NCBI GenBank assembly: GCA_965660815.1
Contig: CBFIBG010000006.1
Span: 59,624 to 123,623 of the forward strand
Source: Glaciecola sp965660815
GTDB taxonomy: Bacteria > Pseudomonadota > Gammaproteobacteria > Enterobacterales > Alteromonadaceae
DNA: 64,000 bases
Reading direction: 5' to 3'
Part shown: in pieces, positions 56,025 to 64,000 of the stretch
How the letters are laid out: each line of letters opens with the position of its first letter
Position numbering within the stretch: the first letter of the stretch is position 1
Position numbers and translations under genes: made by a program
Notes under the pieces: generated by a model
What the model was told of the DNA's origin: nothing
What the model saw: the letters and a program-made list of their open reading frames with translations, nothing else
Databases searched by the model: none

Positions 56025-56772
56025 AGTGTATTCCTAGTTTCATTGTGTGTTTTGAATTTCGAGTTGTGTTACTGATTTAATGTCTTGTAAAAAACGCGTT
56101 AACAGTAGTGTTGAAAAAACCAAAGATAAACTAATTTTTAGAATAAGTATTTTTCCAAAAATCACATAAAAAAGATGTTTTTGACGCTCGTTTAACTCGA
56201 AACATTCTTCGTACATATAAAATTTTTACAGTATTTACACAATGCTTACAATTGATGGGAATTAAATATCAAAGAAATGTTAAAACTATGAATTTATTAG
56301 AAATAATAAATTTCCTTTCAAGGCAAAAGAGAGAATATTTTAAATATTAACATGGCGGTTCTGGTCGGAAAATTGTACTGACAACCACCAAATATGTGAT
56401 GTATTTTTGATGTAAATTTCAGACTTCCGGAGGAGCCGGTTACGACAATTGTATTATAAGCTTTTTAGCCCTAAATACAAAAATTCAAGTGAATTGGATA
56501 GCTGTTGATCGTTTTTTACTGATGAAGAATTATTTATATCCGGTTTTTTCTTTTAAATAGTGCTCACTTTTAAATTAAATAATGAGTTATTGGCAGCTTA
56601 ATATGGAGAAATTTTTGACGCACAACCTAAACCTTATTATTCATCTAGTGAACGTCTAACGTTTTTAATAAATTTTTAATGTTTCATTCAATTAGTTTTC
56701 AGATCTTTATAATACTATAGTAGTACAAAGTTAAAACAATAACTAGTAAACGACAGCTAATGAGGAATTGAT
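56025..56772. other. Long AT-rich divergent region
   Basis: About 750 bases separate the porin gene and the DUF2846-like gene. It holds both promoters, probably a long 5' leader, and a CCGG-AGGAG-CCGG mini-hairpin at 56427-56439. I see no gene or larger structured RNA. Confidence 0.45.
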
Positions 56773-57156
56773 ATGAAAATGACTAACAAATTTTTATTAA
56801 CCGCTTTAGGATTGCTTTTCGCGGCAGGCGCTAGTGCAACAAAAACTGCAGAGGTAGTGGTCCTAAAAGAAGGAACGTATAACGGATTTCACGGAACAGC
56901 ACTTACCATTAATGGCGAATATAAAGGACATATGTTGCCTGACACTTTTGTAAAAACAAAAGTTCCTGCAGGAGAAGTTGAACTCGTATCTAGGAGCGAA
57001 ACAACCCCGTCGATTTCTTTTGAAGCAGAAGCTGGGGAAACTTACTACGTATTAAAGTCGTCTGGCAAAGGAGTTCATTATGTTAGAACTGGCTTAACCC
57101 TAGTAGATTCAGAGTTGGCAAAAGCAGTGATAGAGAATAACGAACGGCTACAATAG
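56773..57156 (+). CDS. Small secreted protein, DUF2846-like
   Basis: A 127-residue protein with a signal peptide (cleavage near ASA-TKTA). A beta-rich core contains ALTINGEYKGHM, TKVPAGEVELVSRSE and EAEAGETYYVLKSS, resembling DUF2846 periplasmic proteins. TGAGGAA lies upstream of ATG 56773. A strong terminator lies between it and the sensor kinase gene, so the two-component system probably has its own promoter or depends on partial readthrough. Confidence 0.6.
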   Translation: MKMTNKFLLTALGLLFAAGASATKTAEVVVLKEGTYNGFHGTALTINGEYKGHMLPDTFVKTKVPAGEVELVSRSETTPSISFEAEAGETYYVLKSSGKGVHYVRTGLTLVDSELAKAVIENNERLQ

Positions 57157-57178
57157 CGAACAACATCATTTAATAGAA

Positions 57179-57209
57179 AACTCCAAGTCAAATCGTCTTG
57201 GAGTTTTTT
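57179..57209 (+). terminator. Intrinsic terminator after the DUF2846-like gene
   Basis: AACTCCAAG (57179-57187) and CTTGGAGTT (57197-57205) form a perfect 9-bp stem, followed by T residues. It ends 20 bases before the kinase start codon. Confidence 0.9.
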
Positions 57210-57228
57210 ATTTGTATGGGGTGCAAAT

Positions 57229-58782
57229 ATGTATCGACATAAATTGGGGGTTTTCGGCATAGTAGTTGCGCTTATCATAGTGTTTCTGATTACCGCTATG
57301 GCATCTCTTGCTGTGGTTACGAATAAGAATATCCACCGGGCTACCACTGCACAATCACTTTTAGCTGAGTATCAAGAGTTATCCAGCATTTCATTTCGTT
57401 TATTCAAACAAATGACAGACGAGATTCTATTTGATGACGCTAACAAGTCTGCAGAGATAAAATTTAAAATAAGTAAAATAAACTCGACATTCCAAAGCAT
57501 ACTTCTCCTTGAAAAAGAGCAGCAAACTATCCAGAGTGACAATTCGTTAATTCGTGCAAAATCTAACGTAGAGGAACTCCAAAGATTCTTTAATCAAATC
57601 GTTTTCAAGTACGATAGCGCACAATCACTCTCCGCGACTAGCGAAAATAACAAAAACCTTATGCTTCGTGAACTATTACAAGTCACAATTGATAGTCAAT
57701 ATAGCCAAGCTTTAAGTGAAGCAACATCCTTGCAAACTTATCATGTTGTTGCTATGACCAGTAAGATACAAACCACCAATACAATATTTATGTGGTTAAG
57801 CCTTATCATTGGCCTTTTGCTAATAGTCTTCGTAGCCGTCGCATGTGTTTGGTTGTTTAATCATACTTATCGATCTTTGTTAAGTATTAAAGATTCCGCA
57901 ACCGCTATTTTGAATGATGATTTAGATCATACTCAGAAAAAAAAGCTTGATCGAGAATTTCAAATTATTGCTGACGTAATTAACCAGTTATCATCAAAAA
58001 TTAAAAAGCACCGGAACGAACACCAGAGGTTAACCGAAAAGCTAGAAGTCAAAGTTGAAGAACGCACTAATCAACTCTCTAAGGTAAACGTGGAACTTAC
58101 TAAAAATGACTCTAGGCGCAAACTATTTCTCGCAGATCTGTCTCATGAATTACGAACGCCTATCACCATTATAAGAGGAGAAGCCCAAGTAACTCTGAGG
58201 CAACCCAACCCCTCAATCGAAATATGTAAAAACTCGCTGAAGTCAATACTGGATCAATCCCTTCTCATTAGCAGACTAATAGAAGATCTGCTTTTTCTGA
58301 CTCGTACTGAAATGGATCAAATTAACCTTGAAAGGACACAAGAAAATTTATTTGATCTCGTTTCTGATTGTGTAGAAAGGTGGGAGCGGAATCAATCCAA
58401 TAGAGAGATTGAACTTATTCTCCCTGATACACTTAGAAGTAATATGGTGTTTGTTGACAGGTCTAGGATAACCCAAGTCCTCTCAATTCTCTTGGATAAC
58501 GCGATTAAGTACTCTGTCAATAAAATAGTTGTAAGTGTCGTTTTCAATAGCCAAAGAGGACTTTGGGAAATATCAGTGACTGATTTTGGGAAGGGCATCT
58601 CAAAAAATGAATTACAGAACATATTTAAACGGTTCGTGCGTTTTAGTAAAAAAGGTGAAGGATTAGGTCTTGGGCTGCCTATAGCCAAATCAATCATTGA
58701 AGCTCACGGAGGTAAATTAACTGCGCATTCAGAACTGAATAAAAAAACCGTGTTTACCTTTACAATTTTTGATGGAGAGTAA
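57229..58782 (+). CDS. Membrane sensor histidine kinase
   Basis: A 517-residue kinase with helices near residues 7-29 and 185-208 around a periplasmic helical domain. A HAMP-like and coiled-coil linker leads to HisKA with DLSHELRTP (phospho-acceptor His). The HATPase part has LLDNAIKYS, DFGKGIS and GEGLGLGLPIAKS. It is followed two bases later by its OmpR-type response regulator. The signal is unknown; the periplasmic part has no recognised Cache or PAS pattern. GGGGTG lies before ATG 57229. Confidence 0.9.
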   Translation: MYRHKLGVFGIVVALIIVFLITAMASLAVVTNKNIHRATTAQSLLAEYQELSSISFRLFKQMTDEILFDDANKSAEIKFKISKINSTFQSILLLEKEQQTIQSDNSLIRAKSNVEELQRFFNQIVFKYDSAQSLSATSENNKNLMLRELLQVTIDSQYSQALSEATSLQTYHVVAMTSKIQTTNTIFMWLSLIIGLLLIVFVAVACVWLFNHTYRSLLSIKDSATAILNDDLDHTQKKKLDREFQIIADVINQLSSKIKKHRNEHQRLTEKLEVKVEERTNQLSKVNVELTKNDSRRKLFLADLSHELRTPITIIRGEAQVTLRQPNPSIEICKNSLKSILDQSLLISRLIEDLLFLTRTEMDQINLERTQENLFDLVSDCVERWERNQSNREIELILPDTLRSNMVFVDRSRITQVLSILLDNAIKYSVNKIVVSVVFNSQRGLWEISVTDFGKGISKNELQNIFKRFVRFSKKGEGLGLGLPIAKSIIEAHGGKLTAHSELNKKTVFTFTIFDGE

Positions 58783-58784
58783 CA

Positions 58785-59468
58785 GTGCGGATCTTATTGG
58801 CAGATGACGAGAAACCATTAACAGAATTCTTATGCCGTGGTTTGAAGTCAGAAGGACATGATGTTTTGATTGAAAACGAATTACATGCTGTTTTACCTCG
58901 TTTAAAACAGTATATCCCCGACCTCCTTGTATTGGATAGAATGTTTCATGACTCAGACAGTGTAGATATCCTCCCTCACATCAAAAAATTACCCTCTCCG
59001 CCAATGGTAATAATGTTAACGGCAATGGATGAAGTAGGCGAAAAAATTCGAGGTTTACAAGAGGGAGCCGATGACTATTTAACAAAACCATTCGATTATG
59101 ACGAGTTGCTTGCAAGAATAACCGCCTTGTCTAGACGTTCCAATAATTATTTAAAAGCGTCCGCTAATGAGCGCCTTTTAAGCATTGGAGATCTACAAAT
59201 ATCGATTGAGCAACGAACCGCTGAATTAAATGGGAGTCAACTTGAATTGACAAAGATTGAATTTGAATTGTTAGTATTTTTTGTACAGCAACCAAATAAA
59301 TTAATCACAAGAGAACGGATACTCAACAGAATCTGGGGTGTCAGTAGCGATCCTCAAACAAATATCGTTGATGTGTATATCAGTCGCTTGCGCAATAAAC
59401 TTAATGGTAGCTCTTGTATTAATATTCAAACGGCCAGGGGCAGTGGATACCGTTTAGTCCAATCATAA
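58785..59468 (+). CDS. OmpR-family response regulator
   Basis: A 227-residue regulator starting with GTG 58785. The receiver has LLADDEKP, phospho-acceptor Asp51 in LLVLDRMF and the Lys in DYLTKPFDYDE. The winged-helix DNA-binding domain follows, with ELTKIEFELLVFF, RERILNRIWG and VDVYISRLRNKL. It is cotranscribed with the kinase. No target promoter is identified. Confidence 0.93.
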   Translation: MRILLADDEKPLTEFLCRGLKSEGHDVLIENELHAVLPRLKQYIPDLLVLDRMFHDSDSVDILPHIKKLPSPPMVIMLTAMDEVGEKIRGLQEGADDYLTKPFDYDELLARITALSRRSNNYLKASANERLLSIGDLQISIEQRTAELNGSQLELTKIEFELLVFFVQQPNKLITRERILNRIWGVSSDPQTNIVDVYISRLRNKLNGSSCINIQTARGSGYRLVQS

Positions 59469-59576
59469 GCCGACGACGCGCAAAAGTTTTACTCGAGACC
59501 TTAATATCGGTGAAAGCGCACTTTGATATTAAAGTGTTCAGAGTTATTTAAGATTTGACTTGATTTGATTTGATTA

Positions 59577-59610
59577 AGCTTGGCCTACACTCGTATTGAT
59601 CGGCCAAGCT
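59577..59610. terminator. Inverted repeat between convergent genes
   Basis: AGCTTGGCC and GGCCAAGCT are perfect 9-bp arms with a 16-base loop, lying between the response regulator and a convergent lipoprotein gene. A weak T-rich stretch follows on the plus strand. A short run of TTGAT units lies just upstream. Confidence 0.5.
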
Positions 59611-59630
59611 ATCTTTAAGGGCGGGCTTGA

Positions 59631-60185
59631 TTAAAAGAGCCCACTAAAACTTTCATGAGAAATAATCGCTGTGTTCAACTGCTGTACTGCAGGTACAAAT
59701 GAGCGTTGCATTTCAGAACAGGCCGAAGTAGCTAAATAGCTTGATTCATAGTCATGACGCGATTTAACGTTGTAAGATACGCCAGTTGTAGAAGAAATCG
59801 TTAAATCAAACTCCCAATAAGCATTACCGATAACCGTGCTACCGTACACGTCATTTAGGTTTGCAGTAATAATAGATTCTGCTTTAGGGTCATAATGATC
59901 AGTCAGCACTAATTCTGTTATGAAGGCTTTTTGGATATAAGACGCGAAAGTATCGCCTTCAGGTGTGCCGATAGGAGACGCTAAACGACACATGACTTTA
60001 CTTTCGTTTTTGCCAGAATCAGTAAACGCACCAATTTCTGCGATCTTGTCAGCAGATAAGCTTTTTAGTGCAATGGTGTTGGTTGTTGATGCAGAGTAGT
60101 TATGTACTTTATTAGCACAACCCGTTGTTAATATGCCTAACGATAAAATGCTTAATACAAATAATTTTTTCACGGTGTTTTCCAT
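59631..60185 (-). CDS. Lipoprotein of unknown function
   Basis: A 184-residue protein with a lipoprotein signal (ILTTGC). The mature part has a conserved-looking CRLASPIGTPEGDTFASYIQKAF segment and AYWEFDLTISS strand, with cysteines in VMCRL and ATSACSE that may pair. I do not recognise the family. ATG 60185 is used; GTG 60173 just before KKLFVLS is an alternative. It is monocistronic. Confidence 0.6.
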   Translation of the reverse strand: MENTVKKLFVLSILSLGILTTGCANKVHNYSASTTNTIALKSLSADKIAEIGAFTDSGKNESKVMCRLASPIGTPEGDTFASYIQKAFITELVLTDHYDPKAESIITANLNDVYGSTVIGNAYWEFDLTISSTTGVSYNVKSRHDYESSYLATSACSEMQRSFVPAVQQLNTAIISHESFSGLF

Positions 60186-60939
60186 GTTGTTTTTAGGTTA
60201 TGTATGACTTCAGGAAACTAAATTAAACAGCGGGTTAGATTTTGACTAGGCGCATAAGAAACATACACAAATAGAATTACTAATCCTTGTAAAGAGTGTT
60301 CCTGTTAAAGCATCAACTTAAGTGATGCCCTGAGCAATGAGCTCTTAGTCATAGTAACATAAGCTTTTAGCCTGTCAATTGACGCTTATGGCCGACAAAT
60401 AAGCAATCCACATAGCGAGTGTAGTAATTGTGTCGGCAGCTTCCCATCCGTAACTGGCTTGGTATTCATCTTGAGCACCAATATTTCAAACCTGTTGCGT
60501 ACAGAAAAAATTTTAGCAGTGGTAAAATAGCGAGTCGTATTTACATACAGAAATACCCACGTTAATGTGTATTGATTGGATTCGACTATGCCAAAAAACG
60601 TATTATTATTAATGAGCCGTTTGATATCACTGGTAATTTACATGCACACATGCACGACATTTATCAATATTATTCAGAAATACAGGGAAAATTTCCTGAT
60701 AAATGTCTAACTAGTAAGTAAAAGTTCACTATAAGCCTATCTACAAACTGTTTCGCGCAATCTTATCAAAGCACTCTCGTGCAATGATCGAGCGCTAAAT
60801 TGTATGTCAGCATCGTTCTATTTCAGTCAAAATTTGCATCTACTGTATAGGAAAAGTTTTTAACGAGTAGAATAGTTGATAAGTTGCAGCGACTCTCAAA
60901 TCAGCCCCTAAAGAAGGGGCCAAAATAGATATTTGCCTA
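60186..60939. other. Intergenic region with possible gene remnant and hairpin
   Basis: About 750 bases. GCCCC-TTCTTTA-GGGGC at 60904-60920 lies 20 bases after the S9 peptidase stop and may end that minus-strand transcript, although only a weak T stretch follows. Between 60566 and 60721 a plus-strand frame without a start codon reads like protein (KKRIIINEPFDITGNLHAH and more), which may be a decayed gene fragment or chance. Confidence 0.35.
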
Positions 60940-63294
60940 CTACAAATTATCACCCGTCTTTAAAGGGTTATTTAAATGTTCAGCAAAATAATTAGACTGC
61001 ATAGTATGAAGATGCAATGACGTTCCTTCGCCTTCTACAATGCCGTGCCTTCTATTTGGATAAGACATAAAATCAAACTGCCGATTGTGTTTTACCAGCT
61101 CGTTGATCAAACGCTCAGTACCTTGATAGTGAACGTTATCATCGCCTGTTCCATGCACTAATAATAACTTGCCGACCAAATTTTTAGCATAGGTTATAGG
61201 AGCAGCCTCTATATAATTGGCTTCAAATTCTTCCAGCAATCCTGAATATCGCTCTTGGTATATTGAATCGTACAAACGTTGGTCAGGCACCGGTGCTCGC
61301 GAAACACCAACATGATACTGCTGTGGGTATCTGAACAACAAGTTAAGGGTTAATGAGCCACCACCAGAGTGACCCCATACCCCAACTCGATCGCAATCAA
61401 TGTAAGCCCATCTTTCACATATTGCTTTTAAAGACTCGGACTGGTCTTTCGCGCCTAGCGGGCCAATGTTGCCGTACACCGAACGTCTCCACTCGCGTCC
61501 CTTTGGAGCAGGGGTGCCTCGATTATCAACGGCAGATATAATGAAGCCTTGTTGGGCCATCATCACATGCCACATGTTTCGATTACTCCATCTATCTAAT
61601 ACAATCTGAGCAGCAGGCTCACCATATACATAATTAATGAGCGGGTACTGTTGAGCAGTATCTAGGTCAGACAGTTGAATCTTATAACCATCTAGCTCCC
61701 ATCCATCAGATGCATTCACTTGGTAAAACTCAATCTCCACTTTTTCCAGCTTATCAAGCTTCGCAACCAGCTCTGAATTATCCTCTAGCACATGCCGAGC
61801 AGTATGATCAGGCAAAGATATTAAGGAAAAAACAGGGGGCTGCATAACTCTTGAATGTACGTGGATGGCCCATTTTGCATCAGCTGACATATTGTACCCG
61901 TTAGTGCCAGTGTAATTCTCTGGTGTTATCCTCGTAATTTCTCCTGAGCCATCTAAAGGTGTGCGGTATAAGTAGCGCTGAGTGGCGTTTTTTGGCGACG
62001 CCATAAAAAACAAAGCATTATCTTCTTCGCTTTTGGCTACAAACTCAGTAACATCAAACTCACCAGGTGTCAGGTCTGTTATCGTTTTTCCATCCCTAGA
62101 TATTTTATAGATATGTGTCCACCCACTTCTTTCACTTAACCAAAGAAAGTCTTGCCCATTATTTAACCAGATAGGGTCATTCAGATACTCGATATAAGTG
62201 TCTTCTTGTTCCACGAACACTTCTTTGAATTCACCAGTATTAGCATCTGCATAAAAAATCGTATTGGTGTCTTGCTTACGGTTCATCTGCTGAATAAAGA
62301 CTTGATCAGAGTCTTTCACCCAGCTCATTCTGGGAACGTACATGTCTTTCGCGATGCCAGGTAAATCTACCCAGATAGTTTGTGTATTATCTACCGATAC
62401 GATGCCAATTTTTGCTGCTGAATTTTCTTCACCGACTTTCGGATAGGGTATAGACGTAATGGTAGGATAAAGTGAATCGGTATTATTAATGATATGAAAG
62501 TTTTGAGCGGCGCTGGTATCAAATTGCCAATAAGCGATTTTACTGCTATCTGGACTCCATCTAAACCCATCTTGAATACTAAACTCTTCTTCATAAGCCC
62601 AATCGAACAAACCATTTATAATGGTTTGTGAAGCATCATTGGTGAGTGTCGTAACGTCTCTGGTGATTAAGTCTTGAACATAAATATTGTTCAGATAGAC
62701 ATACGCAAACTTGGTTGAATCAGGAGAAAACTTTCCAAACATCATTTGGCTTGGCTCTAAGTTACTTGCTCCTAGTTTCCAAAGTTCGCCATCGGTTAGG
62801 TTTAACACCCAATACTCACCCCTAGTTTTATCTCGCCAGACATATTTTGCATTGGTATAAATCAGCAAATAATTCTCGTCTTTAGACCATTTATAATCAT
62901 CAATAACCAGAGCACTGTCACTTCCTTCAGGGGTTAATTGCTCCAACGTTATTAATACATTATTTTCTAGTGTTTGGGGATCGTACTGCACTATTTCTTC
63001 ATATATTCTAATATCGTCGCCGTATTGATCTTTTTCAAGCTCGGCGTTTTCAAATCCAGCTGCTGTCTCCAGCGCAGTGAATTTGGACCCTTTAGTTTCC
63101 CAACGTATTGGAGCAGGATACCTCGCATTGTACTCGTAGTCTTTGAAGAGAGCTTCATTAGTAAGCATTACACCAGTAGGTGTTGTTAATTTTTTTGTTT
63201 GATTTGTCATAGAATTTTGTACTGAGCAGGCCGTAATTAACAGGAAGTTTAATCCAAGAATTATAGTGGTTTTTGTTATTTTTTTGATATGCAT
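60940..63294 (-). CDS. S9 family dipeptidyl-peptidase IV-like lipoprotein
   Basis: ATG 63294 gives a lipoprotein signal (MHIKKITKTT... ending LLITAC); the in-frame codon at 63384 would add 30 residues that break the signal. The roughly 784-residue protein has the DPP-IV beta-propeller (repeated WSPDSSKIAYWQF-like and FDVTEF segments) and a C-terminal alpha/beta-hydrolase with the nucleophile motif GHSGGG, Asp in HGTGDDNVH and His in NRRHGIVEG. It cleaves dipeptides, often X-Pro, from peptides in the periplasm. It is monocistronic. Confidence 0.9.
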   Translation of the reverse strand: MHIKKITKTTIILGLNFLLITACSVQNSMTNQTKKLTTPTGVMLTNEALFKDYEYNARYPAPIRWETKGSKFTALETAAGFENAELEKDQYGDDIRIYEEIVQYDPQTLENNVLITLEQLTPEGSDSALVIDDYKWSKDENYLLIYTNAKYVWRDKTRGEYWVLNLTDGELWKLGASNLEPSQMMFGKFSPDSTKFAYVYLNNIYVQDLITRDVTTLTNDASQTIINGLFDWAYEEEFSIQDGFRWSPDSSKIAYWQFDTSAAQNFHIINNTDSLYPTITSIPYPKVGEENSAAKIGIVSVDNTQTIWVDLPGIAKDMYVPRMSWVKDSDQVFIQQMNRKQDTNTIFYADANTGEFKEVFVEQEDTYIEYLNDPIWLNNGQDFLWLSERSGWTHIYKISRDGKTITDLTPGEFDVTEFVAKSEEDNALFFMASPKNATQRYLYRTPLDGSGEITRITPENYTGTNGYNMSADAKWAIHVHSRVMQPPVFSLISLPDHTARHVLEDNSELVAKLDKLEKVEIEFYQVNASDGWELDGYKIQLSDLDTAQQYPLINYVYGEPAAQIVLDRWSNRNMWHVMMAQQGFIISAVDNRGTPAPKGREWRRSVYGNIGPLGAKDQSESLKAICERWAYIDCDRVGVWGHSGGGSLTLNLLFRYPQQYHVGVSRAPVPDQRLYDSIYQERYSGLLEEFEANYIEAAPITYAKNLVGKLLLVHGTGDDNVHYQGTERLINELVKHNRQFDFMSYPNRRHGIVEGEGTSLHLHTMQSNYFAEHLNNPLKTGDNL

Positions 63295-63473
63295 AGGGTC
63301 GCCTTTTATAAGTAGAGGTGGAACATCACTCACCACAATAAAGATAGCATATACCTCCCCACTAACAATAATGACTATTTGCATTCTAAGATTGGAAATT
63401 GAGATTGTTATTAGAAAGAAATTCGTCTGTTTTTTTCAAAAGTTGGTTGACTGAGAGAATCAAAAGATGGATT

Positions 63474-63610
63474 TTATATGCTAACTTTGTTGCCAGTAGC
63501 TACCGCTACAATAGCTCCAACAGTAGCAACATCTGATATATCACCAAAGGCCGCAGCGATTTGATGTTTAGCCGCTGTTATAGCCGCAAGCCCTTTTTTA
63601 TTAGCCTCAT
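63474..63610 (-). pseudogene. Broken short gene next to an RHS fragment
   Basis: A minus-strand frame ends at 63474 and reads NEANKKGLAAITAAKHQIAA, then an Ala/Val-rich stretch ending GNKVSI. It has no credible start codon: upstream it runs into sequence that codes for an RHS repeat on the other strand. It is probably the 3' end of a gene cut at a recombination joint near 63610. Function unknown. Confidence 0.35.
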
Positions 63611-63614
63611 TTGC

Positions 63615-64000
63615 ACTACTAAATATACCTACGATGAACTGGGAAACCGTAAAACCACTCGCGGCAGTCGATATGAAAACTACGTGATTAAAGCCAATTC
63701 AAATATACTAGAGCGCGTGTATAGAAGTGGCGCGGGCAATCGTCAACTGTATTACCACAGTAACGATAACTTAAGACAAGAAAATACCTACAATAGCCAG
63801 AATATTCATTATTACTACGATGGCTTTAATCGCATGCGAAAAGCCGGTACAACTGAGTACCGCTATAATGGTCTTAACCAGCGTAATTACAAAAAAGTGG
63901 GTAGCACTATTACTCGCTTTATTTATTCGTCTAATCATCAATTATTGGCAGAAGGCACCACTAAACAATATATTTATTTTCAAGGAAAGCTGATAGGCTA
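63615..64000 (+). CDS. RHS-repeat protein fragment, running off the right edge
   Basis: The plus-strand frame shows classic RHS/YD repeats: KYTYDELGNRK, YYHSNDNLRQENTY, HYYYDGFNRMRKAG and YRYNGLNQRNYKKV, continuing to the window end. The recognisable repeat begins abruptly at about 63615; an in-frame ATG at 63564 precedes it but its codons do not look like RHS. It may be a displaced C-terminal RHS segment or a truncated gene. RHS proteins often deliver toxic C-terminal domains; that end lies beyond the window. Confidence 0.7.

Noticed and set aside
60566..60721. Short plus-strand coding fragment
   Set aside because: It reads like protein but has no start codon, no ribosome binding site and no recognised family; it may be chance.

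Overview
The window looks like chromosome from a marine, AT-rich gammaproteobacterium, most likely an Alteromonadales member (Glaciecola/Paraglaciecola/Alteromonas type). This is inferred from gene content only: a NasR (NIT-ANTAR)-controlled assimilatory nitrate operon with an NrtABD transporter, a porin of alginate-export type, a DcaP-like porin, a PEP-CTERM-like protein with a Ser-Ala-Pro sorting motif, an S9 dipeptidyl peptidase lipoprotein and RND efflux. I found no rRNA, tRNA, CRISPR array, integrase or insertion sequence.

Left part (1-7.5 kb): an edge-truncated PD40/HzsA-like lipoprotein with two heme c motifs, a Sel1-repeat protein, an ECF sigma factor overlapping its RskA-type anti-sigma factor and preceded by a perfect 19-bp palindrome, an EamA transporter and an OmpA-type lipoprotein.

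Nitrate block (7.5-22 kb): ten tightly packed minus-strand genes, nrtA-nrtB-nrtD-porin-nirB-nirD-nasA-cobA-ybiB-mobA, cover uptake, reduction of nitrate to ammonium and the cofactors needed (siroheme, Mo-guanine dinucleotide). nasR is divergent. The nrtA leader carries an intrinsic terminator immediately before the start codon and an overlapping small hairpin with an A-x-x-G-x-x hexaloop, as expected for ANTAR antitermination. An NtrC-like GCAC-N7-GTGC site lies farther upstream.

Middle (22-36 kb): a three-gene plus-strand cluster encodes two heme c proteins (one a LamG lipoprotein) and a Tat-exported DUF1501-like protein. I consider it one of the two best candidates for an undescribed system. 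Next come a small membrane protein, a macrodomain-like orphan, and a periplasmic binding protein paired with a hybrid histidine kinase that contains a complete LOV blue-light domain (the second candidate). DUF4242 and DUF3943 proteins follow.

Right part (36-64 kb): a GbsR/MarR-type regulator with a long upstream inverted repeat and its two-gene RND efflux pump; a DUF429-like protein, a globin and a PEP-CTERM-like protein; a peptidoglycan-peptide neighbourhood (amidase, M14-like protein, LD-carboxypeptidase); a PLD-VTT fusion overlapping an EEP-family protein; a DUF432-like/MscS pair; a DcaP-like porin; a two-component system; an S9 peptidase; and, at the right edge, an RHS-repeat fragment abutting what looks like a broken short gene. 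All functional calls rest on motif recognition by eye; no database search was run.
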